The notes under the pieces are model-generated. The model saw only the letters and a list, made by a program, of their open reading frames with translations, was not told the origin of the DNA and made no database searches. Both the position numbers and the translations under genes were made by a program. From NCBI GenBank assembly GCA_900314565.1, contig OMVU01000031.1, positions 1 to 38,204 on the forward strand: DNA of 38,204 nt, in the 5' to 3' direction. The DNA comes from an uncultured Eubacteriales bacterium. Lineage in GTDB: Bacteria > Bacillota > Clostridia > Lachnospirales > Lachnospiraceae. Position 1 is the stretch's first letter. Each line of letters opens with the position of its first letter. Positions 31,898 to 38,204 of this stretch are shown in pieces.

Positions 31898-33094
31898 TTA
31901 TCCCTCATTGATCGAGTAGGCCGACCTGTCCAGCATGGATTCGTCTACGTTCGTATCAATGGCTTTGATCGTAAAGAACGAAGCAGGAATCGTCGTACCC
32001 GATTCCGTAGTGTATTCCCTGACCTCAATAAAGGCAAGCTTTCCGTCCGCGCCGTAGTAGAATGCAGTTTCCGCATTGTATTTTCCTTCAGGATACACTT
32101 CTACGGCATAAGAGGCCCCTTCATAATCCCTCGTTTCTTCCGTGTACTTAGTGCTCCGGCAGAAGGAGGAAAGCGCCTGGTACAGTCTGTCCATTCCAAG
32201 CAGATTGTCTTCAAGAAGCCTGGTCTCCGTAACGAAAATGCCCGTCATATCGGATGGGAAGAGATTATAGACCTTTCCGTCCTTATAATATGTGATGGTA
32301 GTCGATCCCTTATCTTTGACCTGGGTCGTGCGCGAAGATACGTAAACTCCGTCCTTTGCGTTCACTTCATACTTAAAGTTTGCATTCTCATAATCCGTAT
32401 GAAGCTCATAAGACAGATGCGCGCCGGCAGAGGCATCGATCGCGGACCAGGTTTCGTATGTTTTTGTCCCGGGTCCTTTTTCAAGAAGCTCCTGGATCTC
32501 TGCCACAGTCATGATTTCGACCCATGAAGTATCTGTTCCCTCTTTTGCGTAATATGCAATCGCGGATCCGTCTCCAATAAAATCAAGAATGATGACGCCA
32601 TGCTTCACTGTTCCCGTAGCTGCACTGTCGGTATCATCAATCAGAGTCACGACATTCTCTTCCAGCGTCCACTTGGTTATGCCGCTTGTATCTTCATCAA
32701 AATCAATCGTTCCCGTCCCATCCGCCAAAAGCGTCAGATTGCTGGTTCCTCCGGCTTCCTCAAGAGAATACGTATAGCCCATATACTCTGCAGCGAAGCC
32801 TTTGTATTCACCGACCAGGTCTTCCACGGTATAGACCTCAGTTTCTTCAAGTACTTCTAGTACCTCTTCTCCGGGATCTTCGGTCTCAGACGGTGCGCTC
32901 TCTGCAGGGGCCGCTTTGCTCTCAGCGGGTGCTTCGGTCTTTGCGGATGACTCCGTCTTCGCAGGTGACTCCGTCTTCACGGATGACTCTGTCTTCGCAG
33001 TGTCCTGTCCCTGACCGCTGCTGCCGCAGGCAGTCAGCAGTGCTGCCATGGAGACTGCAAGCACCCATGTTGTGATCTTACTTGTCTTTTTCAT
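31898..33094 (-). CDS. Secreted lipoprotein of unknown function
   Basis: This 398-residue protein has a lipoprotein signal peptide: a basic start (MKKTSK), a hydrophobic stretch and the lipobox LLTAC with Cys23. A low-complexity Lys/Thr/Glu/Ser/Ala linker follows (about 32-75), made of near repeats such as KTESSA and KTESPA. The remainder (about 85-398) has alternating beta-rich sequence but no domain I can name; two halves, about 90-190 and 215-395, may be separate folds. It should be anchored to the outer face of the membrane. The start follows GAGGAGGATCCT. The linker repeats are encoded by 18-bp units near 32930-33001. Confidence 0.85.
   Translation of the reverse strand: MKKTSKITTWVLAVSMAALLTACGSSGQGQDTAKTESSVKTESPAKTESSAKTEAPAESKAAPAESAPSETEDPGEEVLEVLEETEVYTVEDLVGEYKGFAAEYMGYTYSLEEAGGTSNLTLLADGTGTIDFDEDTSGITKWTLEENVVTLIDDTDSAATGTVKHGVIILDFIGDGSAIAYYAKEGTDTSWVEIMTVAEIQELLEKGPGTKTYETWSAIDASAGAHLSYELHTDYENANFKYEVNAKDGVYVSSRTTQVKDKGSTTITYYKDGKVYNLFPSDMTGIFVTETRLLEDNLLGMDRLYQALSSFCRSTKYTEETRDYEGASYAVEVYPEGKYNAETAFYYGADGKLAFIEVREYTTESGTTIPASFFTIKAIDTNVDESMLDRSAYSINEG
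32930..33001. repeat. 18-bp tandem repeats encoding the lipoprotein linker
   Basis: About four imperfect 18-bp units encode KTESSV, KTESPA, KTESSA and KTEAPA. The unit core is GACTCCGTCTTCGC (plus strand). Unit number may vary between strains. Confidence 0.6.
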
Positions 33095-33186
33095 AGGATC
33101 CTCCTCTTCTCGTAATTTCCCGTAATTAAAATTAAAAACAAATAAATTTTAATTACTATTACTACTTGATTACTATTTTATCTGCA

Positions 33187-33214
33187 TTGCGACGACAATC
33201 AACTGTGATATAAT
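33187..33214 (+). promoter_or_regulatory. Predicted promoter of the two-HTH regulator gene
   Basis: TTGCGA (33187-33192) and TATAAT (33209-33214) are 16 bases apart, with a TG extension at the -10. The leader, about 150 nt, holds a hairpin (GCAGAAAA/TTTTCTGC, 33309-33331). The region is AT-rich and may contain the divergent lipoprotein promoter as well. Confidence 0.5.
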
Positions 33215-33374
33215 ATATGGCATTGACAAATATTCTAATCACATATCTTAACCACATGTCTGTACCGGTCTCCGGAGAGGAGTACGGTCAACGCTCCTAT
33301 GTCTGCGGGCAGAAAAATGACGATTTTCTGCGAGACAGAAAAACAGAAATGTCATTGCAAAGAGGGTTTGAAAA

Positions 33375-35180
33375 ATGCATTTTACGGAAAGGCTGAACAA
33401 ACTGATCGAAGATCTCGGGGCGGATACCAAGACCATAGCCGCTTTTGCCGGTTTTGACCGGAGCCAGTTAAGCCGCCTGCGGACCGGGAAACTGATCCCC
33501 CGACCCTGGAGCAGCACAATAGAGAAGCTGGCAGCGGGACTTTATCTGTTTTCGGATAACCATAACGGCCTTGGTCAGCTCTGTGCCATCATCGGTACAT
33601 CTGCCAACGCACCTGCCGTGGAGATCAAAGAAGGAATTCGAAACTGGCTGTTTGCGGGAACAGAGGAAGAGCCGGGCAGCCCGGAACCCGGAAGAAAATC
33701 TGCCGGACGGCCGAGAAAGAGCCGGGTACGAATGAAGTTCTTTGCGGAACGGCTGGATGCGGCCATGAACCTGGCTGAGATATCCAGTATCCGCCTGAGC
33801 AAGCAGATCCATGTGGACGCTTCCCTCATCAGCCGATATCGCAGTGGTGTCCGCACGCCGGAAGACAATCCCCGAATCGTCGGCCGGCTTTCAGAGATCC
33901 TGCTGGACCGCATTCGCCGCATCGGACATATGCGGGAGCTGTCAGAGCTTATGAGACTGCCTTCAGAGGAAATTGACAACGGGAGCTTTTCTGTCTGGCT
34001 CTTCAATCAGAATGAGCTTCCTGACCTGGCAATCCCCATGGCGGAAAGCCTGCTGGCAAGCTTCGATTCATTTTCCGAAGCGTCCGGCCCAAAGCTTCCT
34101 TCCCCTGAAGACACTGCTCTTTTGGAAATCCCGGATACCGGTCAGTCTGTCTATTACGGGACCGAAGGACTCAGGAAAGCGGTACTGCGTTTCCTTCATG
34201 ATGCGGCTGCCGAAAATGCGGCCGAGCTGCTGCTGTATTCCGACGAGGATCAGGACTGGCTGACTTCTGATCCAGTGTTCCTGTCACACTGGGCCGGGCT
34301 TATGAGCGCATGTGTCAGAAACGGTACCCACATCCGGATTATCCATAATATTGACCGCAACCTGGAGGAAATGAACCAGGCGATCAAAAGCTGGCTTCCA
34401 CTCTACATGTCCGGGATGATCGAATCCTATTACAGCAGAAAACAGCGGGATCCCCGTTTTACCCATACGCTTTTTCTCCGGACCGGTCATGCCTGTATCG
34501 AATCCTTCCGGGTCATAGGCTCAATGCAGAGTATTTACCATTACCACACAGAAGAACCGGAACTTCAGATCCTGGCATCAGGATTCGAGGCGATCATGCA
34601 GTCCGCAAAGCCTCTGCTTGTCATCGATCCGCCGCAGCTGTATACGGGGAATGCGGATGCTGCCGTCATTCAGAAAGAACTCACCATTGCTTCCATGCCG
34701 GAAAATCTGGTAAAAGAATTCAATCATCCGCTGCTTACGAAAGCATGGATAAGCGCCCGCGCCGCGCTCTTAAGGCAGCTTGAGAACCATATTCTGAACG
34801 AGTGCATCCCTCTGGCATCCGATGAAGATCTGTTCGCGGGTACGGTATTGACAGAAAGCATTCCGGGGATGGATCCTCTTCGCTATACGCCGCGGCAGTA
34901 CGCCATACACATCGAAAATATCGTCAGGCTGTCTGAAGAGTATCCGAACTACCGTTTCTATGTTCTTCCGGAAATCCCCTTCCCGAACATGAAGCTGCTG
35001 ATCACGGAGTCCAAAGCACAGGTCATTCATGCAGCAAGGCCGGATCTTTCTTTCGGCTTCACACATCCGCTCATGTGCAACGCCTTCCTGGGGTATGCCG
35101 AGACGCTGATGAAGCAATATCAGATGGACCGCAACTCGTTAAGACATAAGCTGGAAGGGAGATTTTTGCAGGATCAGTGA
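33375..35180 (+). CDS. Two-HTH transcriptional regulator with a large sensing domain
   Basis: This is a 601-residue putative regulator. It has two short XRE-like helix-turn-helix segments: one at about 1-50 (DTKTIAAFAGFDRSQLSRLRTG) and one at about 115-175 (IRLSKQIHVDASLISRYRSGVR). A Pro/Arg/Lys-rich linker (about 98-112) lies between them. The remaining 400 residues show no domain I can name. They lack membrane segments, so the protein is probably cytosolic and ligand- or partner-sensing. The start follows AGAGGG. It is divergent from the lipoprotein gene, so it may regulate it, but this is only positional. No operon partner follows before a strong terminator. Confidence 0.7.
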   Translation: MHFTERLNKLIEDLGADTKTIAAFAGFDRSQLSRLRTGKLIPRPWSSTIEKLAAGLYLFSDNHNGLGQLCAIIGTSANAPAVEIKEGIRNWLFAGTEEEPGSPEPGRKSAGRPRKSRVRMKFFAERLDAAMNLAEISSIRLSKQIHVDASLISRYRSGVRTPEDNPRIVGRLSEILLDRIRRIGHMRELSELMRLPSEEIDNGSFSVWLFNQNELPDLAIPMAESLLASFDSFSEASGPKLPSPEDTALLEIPDTGQSVYYGTEGLRKAVLRFLHDAAAENAAELLLYSDEDQDWLTSDPVFLSHWAGLMSACVRNGTHIRIIHNIDRNLEEMNQAIKSWLPLYMSGMIESYYSRKQRDPRFTHTLFLRTGHACIESFRVIGSMQSIYHYHTEEPELQILASGFEAIMQSAKPLLVIDPPQLYTGNADAAVIQKELTIASMPENLVKEFNHPLLTKAWISARAALLRQLENHILNECIPLASDEDLFAGTVLTESIPGMDPLRYTPRQYAIHIENIVRLSEEYPNYRFYVLPEIPFPNMKLLITESKAQVIHAARPDLSFGFTHPLMCNAFLGYAETLMKQYQMDRNSLRHKLEGRFLQDQ

Positions 35181-35270
35181 ATCGCCCTGTCGGATCCTTT
35201 CCCGGGAAGAAGCCATTCCTGCCTGTCTGTATCAGGAATGCCGGGGTATTCCTCATGTCCCTCCGGATAT

Positions 35271-35320
35271 AGGAAGGCCCCCTCCTTCGCCTTATACGGC
35301 CTAAAGGAGGGGGCCTTCCT
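35271..35320. terminator. Bidirectional terminator between convergent genes
   Basis: A perfect 17-bp inverted repeat (35271-35287 and 35304-35320, core GGCCCCCTCC) has a 16-base loop. It separates the two-HTH regulator from the convergent acidic protein gene. Confidence 0.75.
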
Positions 35321-35342
35321 GTCCTCACTGCAATCCCTGTTA

Positions 35343-35930
35343 TTATTCGATGATCAGATCAACGTACTCGCCATTTTCTTTATTGTAAACATGTTTTCCG
35401 ACGATGGTAAGTATATCCCGTATATCCCCTATGTCCTCGCTTGCAAATTCAACATAACAGTTTTTCGGATCCTCCGCGTTTTCCTCTTCGTAGTCATCAC
35501 TCACATAGCAGAAGAATTTTTCCAGGATGTCCTCCAGGGGGTACTGCGAAATCTCCTCTGCCGGTTCATTTTCATCGAATTCAGGTTCAGGTTCGAACAC
35601 GATGGAGGTAACATAGATCTCTCCTCCGCCCGATGCTTTTTCATCAAAGTAGATGATATCTTCATCATCGTCAGGATCGACATAATATTTCTGCCCCTCA
35701 TACTCTGCAGTCAGCAGCTCGTCGTCAAGATCTTCCCGTGTGCCTTTTTCCCATTTTGTGATTTTTTTCAGCTCCTTCAGAAGAGAAGCATCGGTCACCT
35801 GTGCCAGCCACAGAGAGTTTTCGGATTCAGAGTTTTCCTCATAGGTTTTATAGATCATCGACTCCGCTTCTTTATACCCTTCCGTTAAATACTTTGGCGC
35901 TTTATAAAATCTTATATTTTTCATCTTCAT
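35343..35930 (-). CDS. Highly acidic protein of unknown function
   Basis: This is a 195-residue (or 193 if the second Met starts it) cytoplasmic-looking protein with a very high Asp/Glu content, especially DPDDDEDIIYFDE (about 84-96) and FEPEPEFDENEPAEE (about 111-125). It has no signal peptide, membrane helix or known motif. The second Met (35924) has AGGG at a better distance than the first. Its acidity resembles immunity or inhibitor proteins and nucleic-acid mimics, but that is only a resemblance. It is transcribed alone, with the YbjQ gene divergent on the other side. Confidence 0.65.
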   Translation of the reverse strand: MKMKNIRFYKAPKYLTEGYKEAESMIYKTYEENSESENSLWLAQVTDASLLKELKKITKWEKGTREDLDDELLTAEYEGQKYYVDPDDDEDIIYFDEKASGGGEIYVTSIVFEPEPEFDENEPAEEISQYPLEDILEKFFCYVSDDYEEENAEDPKNCYVEFASEDIGDIRDILTIVGKHVYNKENGEYVDLIIE

Positions 35931-36239
35931 ACCCTCACAATTCGAATGAATTCGTATTATGCTTCTCTTCTATTTTACTTTATAATCAGTCGATCCGCAG
36001 CCTTTGTTTTTAAGTTTCACTTAACACAATAAACGGCATAGCCTCAATCCCCTGCGAAGGCTTTACAGTTCCAAGTTCTTTATACTATAATATAAAAGAA
36101 ATCACAGAAATTGTGCTTGAAAGGAACAGCTTCTAAAAATCCGGCATCTTTTTCAGCACATCTGAATCTGCCCTTACCATTGACTATATCTGATCTGCTG
36201 TTTCAGGTAATGGGCTCAGGAATACGAAAGGAGAAATAT
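35931..36239. other. Divergent intergenic region, acidic gene to YbjQ
   Basis: No gene is evident. The plus-strand promoter of the YbjQ gene (36062-36091) is clear. The open frame reaching left from the YbjQ start (to 36111) lacks a ribosome site and is not counted. No distinct promoter for the acidic gene was found. Confidence 0.5.
36062..36091 (+). promoter_or_regulatory. Predicted sigma-A promoter of the YbjQ gene
   Basis: TTTACA (36062-36067) and a perfect TATAAT (36086-36091) are 18 bases apart. Transcription would begin near 36098, giving a leader of about 140 nt. Confidence 0.6.
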
Positions 36240-36551
36240 ATGCTTATTGTAACAACTGAGTACATCAGCGGAAGGAACATTCAGACACTTGGTCTCGTAA
36301 GCGGCGGCACCATCCAGACCGTCAATGCAATTCGTGACATCGGTTCCGGACTGAAGAACCTGGTCGGCGGCGAGCTTAAAAAGTACAACCAGATGATGTC
36401 TGATGCAAGATCACTTGCAATCGACAGAATGGTCGGAGAAGCACAGGCCATGGGCGCTGACGCAATCATCAGCGTACGGTTTTCGACCTCATCCGTCATG
36501 CAGAGCGCAGCTGAAGTAATGGTCTATGGAACAGCCGTCAAATTCATTTGA
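36240..36551 (+). CDS. YbjQ-family (UPF0145) protein
   Basis: This 103-residue protein matches the YbjQ/DUF74 family: it starts LIVTTEYISGRNI, contains ARSLAIDRMVGEAQAMGADAI and ends VMVYGTAVKF. Members are small, pentamer-forming proteins annotated as heavy-metal-binding, without a firm function. The ATG at 36240 follows AAAGGAG 8 bases upstream and gives the family length. It stands alone between an acidic gene and a palindrome-rich gap. Confidence 0.93.
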   Translation: MLIVTTEYISGRNIQTLGLVSGGTIQTVNAIRDIGSGLKNLVGGELKKYNQMMSDARSLAIDRMVGEAQAMGADAIISVRFSTSSVMQSAAEVMVYGTAVKFI

Positions 36552-36644
36552 TGTATCTGACCTATTATTCCACTGCTTCTGTTTTATTCTTCATTCCTCA
36601 ATATCCGTGACATGAGTCATAAGATACGTGTACAAAGTGACACT

Positions 36645-36680
36645 CGTCTTCATCGTGAGTGTAATCTCGCGATGAAGACG
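36645..36680. repeat. Hairpin with 11-bp stem
   Basis: CGTCTTCATCG and CGATGAAGACG pair perfectly around a 14-base loop. There is no T-run on either side, so it is not a standard terminator for the YbjQ gene. Confidence 0.5.
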
Positions 36681-36817
36681 GCCATTTCCGGATGAATCGT
36701 TCTGTCACACCATATTATTTTTCTATTCTCACAAACAAGACTTGATTCAATAAACGGTGTGTTCCTTTTTCGCACTGCATGATTATTCTATCCAATGTTT
36801 TCTCATCGAACTGTTGT

Positions 36818-36836
36818 CGCTATCACGGTGATAGCG
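36818..36836. repeat. 19-bp palindrome CGCTATCAC-G-GTGATAGCG
   Basis: The arms are perfect, with one central base. The core TCACGGTGA recurs in the palindrome at 36989-37005. It may be a protein-binding site, possibly for the adjacent ParB-like protein. Confidence 0.45.
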
Positions 36837-36988
36837 CAGAAGACTCTTACTGCATTTCCTTCGGAACAGATGCTTTCTTCCCGTTTCTATGTCTTTGCTT
36901 TCAGGATTCTTCTTCCGCAGCTGCGTAAATAGAATCTCCGCCTTTCAGCGCCCGCTCCCCCTGCTCATAGTATATGCCGCAGATCTTT

Positions 36989-37005
36989 ACTTTCACGGTG
37001 AAAGT
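36989..37005. repeat. 17-bp parS-like palindrome ACTTTCAC-G-GTGAAAGT
   Basis: Both half-sites contain TTTCAC, which is also the half-site of chromosomal parS (TGTTTCACGTGAAACA). The extra central base and the outer bases differ from parS. It lies 44 bases beyond the 3' end of the ParB-like gene. Confidence 0.45.
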
Positions 37006-37049
37006 GATCTTTCAGATCTGATCGGAATTTCCGTCTCGAAAGCCTTCCC

Positions 37050-37997
37050 TCACATATTTCTGAGCCTTTCATCAATTATGGCACGCATTTTAAGAAGACC
37101 TTCTCTCACACTTTCTTTATCGTCCTCTTTCAGAATCGCGTCAGGAGCAAGGCCTTTTTCCATCATTTCAAGACATCTCCTCACCGTCACCGCAGAATTG
37201 CTTCTTCTTTTCCTTTTCCCTTCTGCTGTCCCGCCCAGCTTTTCTGCCAGCTCTTCGCTGAGAAATGTCATGTCGCAGGGATCATATTCATACTTCTCAT
37301 CATCGTCGAGCATATAATACCTGCACTCGCTGATCTCATTTTCAAGCCAGCTGCGAGTGACGCTTTCCGGACCGCCAAGCTTGATCCGGCCTGTTATCTT
37401 AGACATAAGCGCATCCTGCTGAGCCGCTGTCAGCTGGGACGCCTTCGCCAGCGCCGACCATGACACCATTCCGCTGTCCGCCATTTGCTGCAGTCTCCCG
37501 TTCAGCTGAAGGAGCTGTCTGTATTTTGTGACCTGAGATGTGGAAATCTCCAGATCAGATGCCACCTTCTCAAGCAGTTTTCCCTCCTGTTCCCTTCCTT
37601 CGGCGCGGTTCAGCTTCTGCTCCATCTTATAAGTGTCAAAAAGGTACTGCGCCTGCCTGGCCATTCTCATCGGTGTGTATCGCCGTCCGTGAAGGTTGGA
37701 CAGAATGAGTCTCTTCCGTCTTTCGATCTCATTCCGGGGAGCTTCTATAACAAGAACCGGAACATACGTTCTGCCTGCCTTTTTTGCCGCCTCGAGCGTC
37801 CTGTGACCCGACTGAATCGTATACCGATCCTTTTCCGGATAGACGATGATCGGAGATCCCTGATAACCATTCTCTTCTATCGACTCAGCCAGACCATCGG
37901 TCTCGTATTCTCCGTAGATTTCCCTGTTGTCCCGATCCTCATCGATCATATCTACCGACATTGTGCGTTTCTCGGCGTTCGTGACATCACTTGTCAT
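37050..37997 (-). CDS. ParB/Spo0J-family protein
   Basis: This 315-residue protein has a ParB N-terminal domain (about 15-110) with the nucleotide-binding signature SGHRTLEAA (about 63-71), followed by a helix-turn-helix DNA-binding region (about 140-200; VASDLEISTSQVTKYRQLLQ). The C-terminal third is charged. Chromosomal ParB is normally preceded by parA; none is seen, though the window ends 207 bases upstream of the start. The start follows GGAGAAGCAACT. It could be a plasmid- or element-type ParB, or a ParB-like regulator. Palindromes on both sides (36818-37005 and 38124-38141) are candidate binding sites. Confidence 0.88.
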   Translation of the reverse strand: MTSDVTNAEKRTMSVDMIDEDRDNREIYGEYETDGLAESIEENGYQGSPIIVYPEKDRYTIQSGHRTLEAAKKAGRTYVPVLVIEAPRNEIERRKRLILSNLHGRRYTPMRMARQAQYLFDTYKMEQKLNRAEGREQEGKLLEKVASDLEISTSQVTKYRQLLQLNGRLQQMADSGMVSWSALAKASQLTAAQQDALMSKITGRIKLGGPESVTRSWLENEISECRYYMLDDDEKYEYDPCDMTFLSEELAEKLGGTAEGKRKRRSNSAVTVRRCLEMMEKGLAPDAILKEDDKESVREGLLKMRAIIDERLRNM

Positions 37998-38123
37998 AGT
38001 TGCTTCTCCATATACAGGCAGTTCCGAAACAGCGACTCTGAATTTCTGACAGTTCTTCTATCTCCTTGTTTCGGTTATTCGGTCATGTTTTTATATTTGA
38101 AATTCTATGATTATGTCGCCAAA

Positions 38124-38141
38124 AGTCGGGAAATCCCGACT
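38124..38141. repeat. Palindrome upstream of the ParB gene
   Basis: AGTCGGGA-AA-TCCCGACT has perfect 8-base arms. It lies about 125 bases upstream of the ParB start and could be an operator or a partition site. It does not share the TCACGGTGA core. Confidence 0.4.
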
Positions 38142-38204
38142 CCGGCAGCTAAGCAATGCTTGCTCCTTGACAACTGAATACAGTTTATGACTGGATTTGC
38201 CATG

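Larger units (their letters stand above)
36552..37049. other. Palindrome-rich non-coding gap next to the ParB gene
   Basis: No convincing gene lies in these 498 bases. They contain three structured elements: a hairpin (36645-36680), a 19-bp palindrome (36818-36836) and a 17-bp palindrome (36989-37005) that shares the core TCACGGTGA with the second. The composition is more AT-rich than the genes to the left. Confidence 0.5.

Noticed and set aside
38167-38191. A promoter at the right edge starting with TTGACA
   Set aside because: No acceptable -10 lies at 16-18 bases, and the window ends before any gene it could serve.

Overview
The window looks like a chromosomal segment of an anaerobic, low-to-mid GC Gram-positive, most likely a Clostridia/Lachnospiraceae-type bacterium. 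The evidence is a one-chain pyruvate:ferredoxin oxidoreductase, a sensory [FeFe]-hydrogenase-like protein, a leucine T-box leader, strong GGAGG ribosome binding sites, DegV, PAP2 and YbjQ proteins, and a BspA-type leucine-rich protein. The species is inferred from style only. No rRNA, tRNA, CRISPR array or transposase was seen.

Layout. Positions 1-3.6 kb: a DegV lipid-binding protein (+), then metF and uxuA on the minus strand. 3.6-4.4 kb: a long non-coding stretch with a good promoter. 4.4-8.15 kb: a plus-strand group of a sensory hydrogenase with PAS domain, a SpoIIE/PP2C-type phosphatase overlapping it by 8 bases, a class I methyltransferase and a small charged protein. 8.2-13.0 kb (minus): a metallophosphoesterase, a 120-residue citrate-synthase remnant and pyruvate:ferredoxin oxidoreductase. 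13.1-13.3 kb: a 138-bp MITE-like element with perfect 16-bp terminal inverted repeats and a 7-bp target duplication. 13.36-17.7 kb (minus): a leucine T-box controls a LeuA-like protein that has lost its metal-binding histidines and a TIM-barrel/acyl-CoA synthetase fusion. 18.1-21.5 kb (minus): a membrane sensor with a periplasmic-type propeller, Y_Y_Y domain and cytoplasmic SpoIIE phosphatase. 21.7-25.2 kb (minus): a VWA protein, a BspA-type leucine-rich protein and a MoxR AAA+ ATPase. 25.3-28.1 kb (minus): an FAD-dependent desaturase/isomerase-like enzyme and a flavin/[2Fe-2S] reductase. Divergent from it at 28.46-30.46 kb (+): an acyl-CoA synthetase fused to an RsbW-like ATPase domain. 30.6-33.1 kb (minus): a PAP2 phosphatase and a lipoprotein. 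33.4-35.2 kb (+): a two-HTH regulator. The right end holds an acidic unknown protein, YbjQ, and a ParB-like protein with no ParA in view, next to palindromes that resemble parS.

How the genes may work together. Several encode signalling parts of the partner-switching type: two PP2C phosphatases, one linked to a hydrogenase/PAS sensor and one to an extracellular propeller, plus an RsbW-like ATPase domain fused to an acyl-CoA synthetase. Two adenylate-forming enzymes in the window carry unusual fusions. The least explained arrangements are the leucine-controlled LeuA-like/TIM-synthetase pair, the synthetase-ATPase fusion beside the FAD-enzyme operon, and the MoxR-VWA-leucine-rich-repeat operon. 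These functional links are inference from gene order and domain content.
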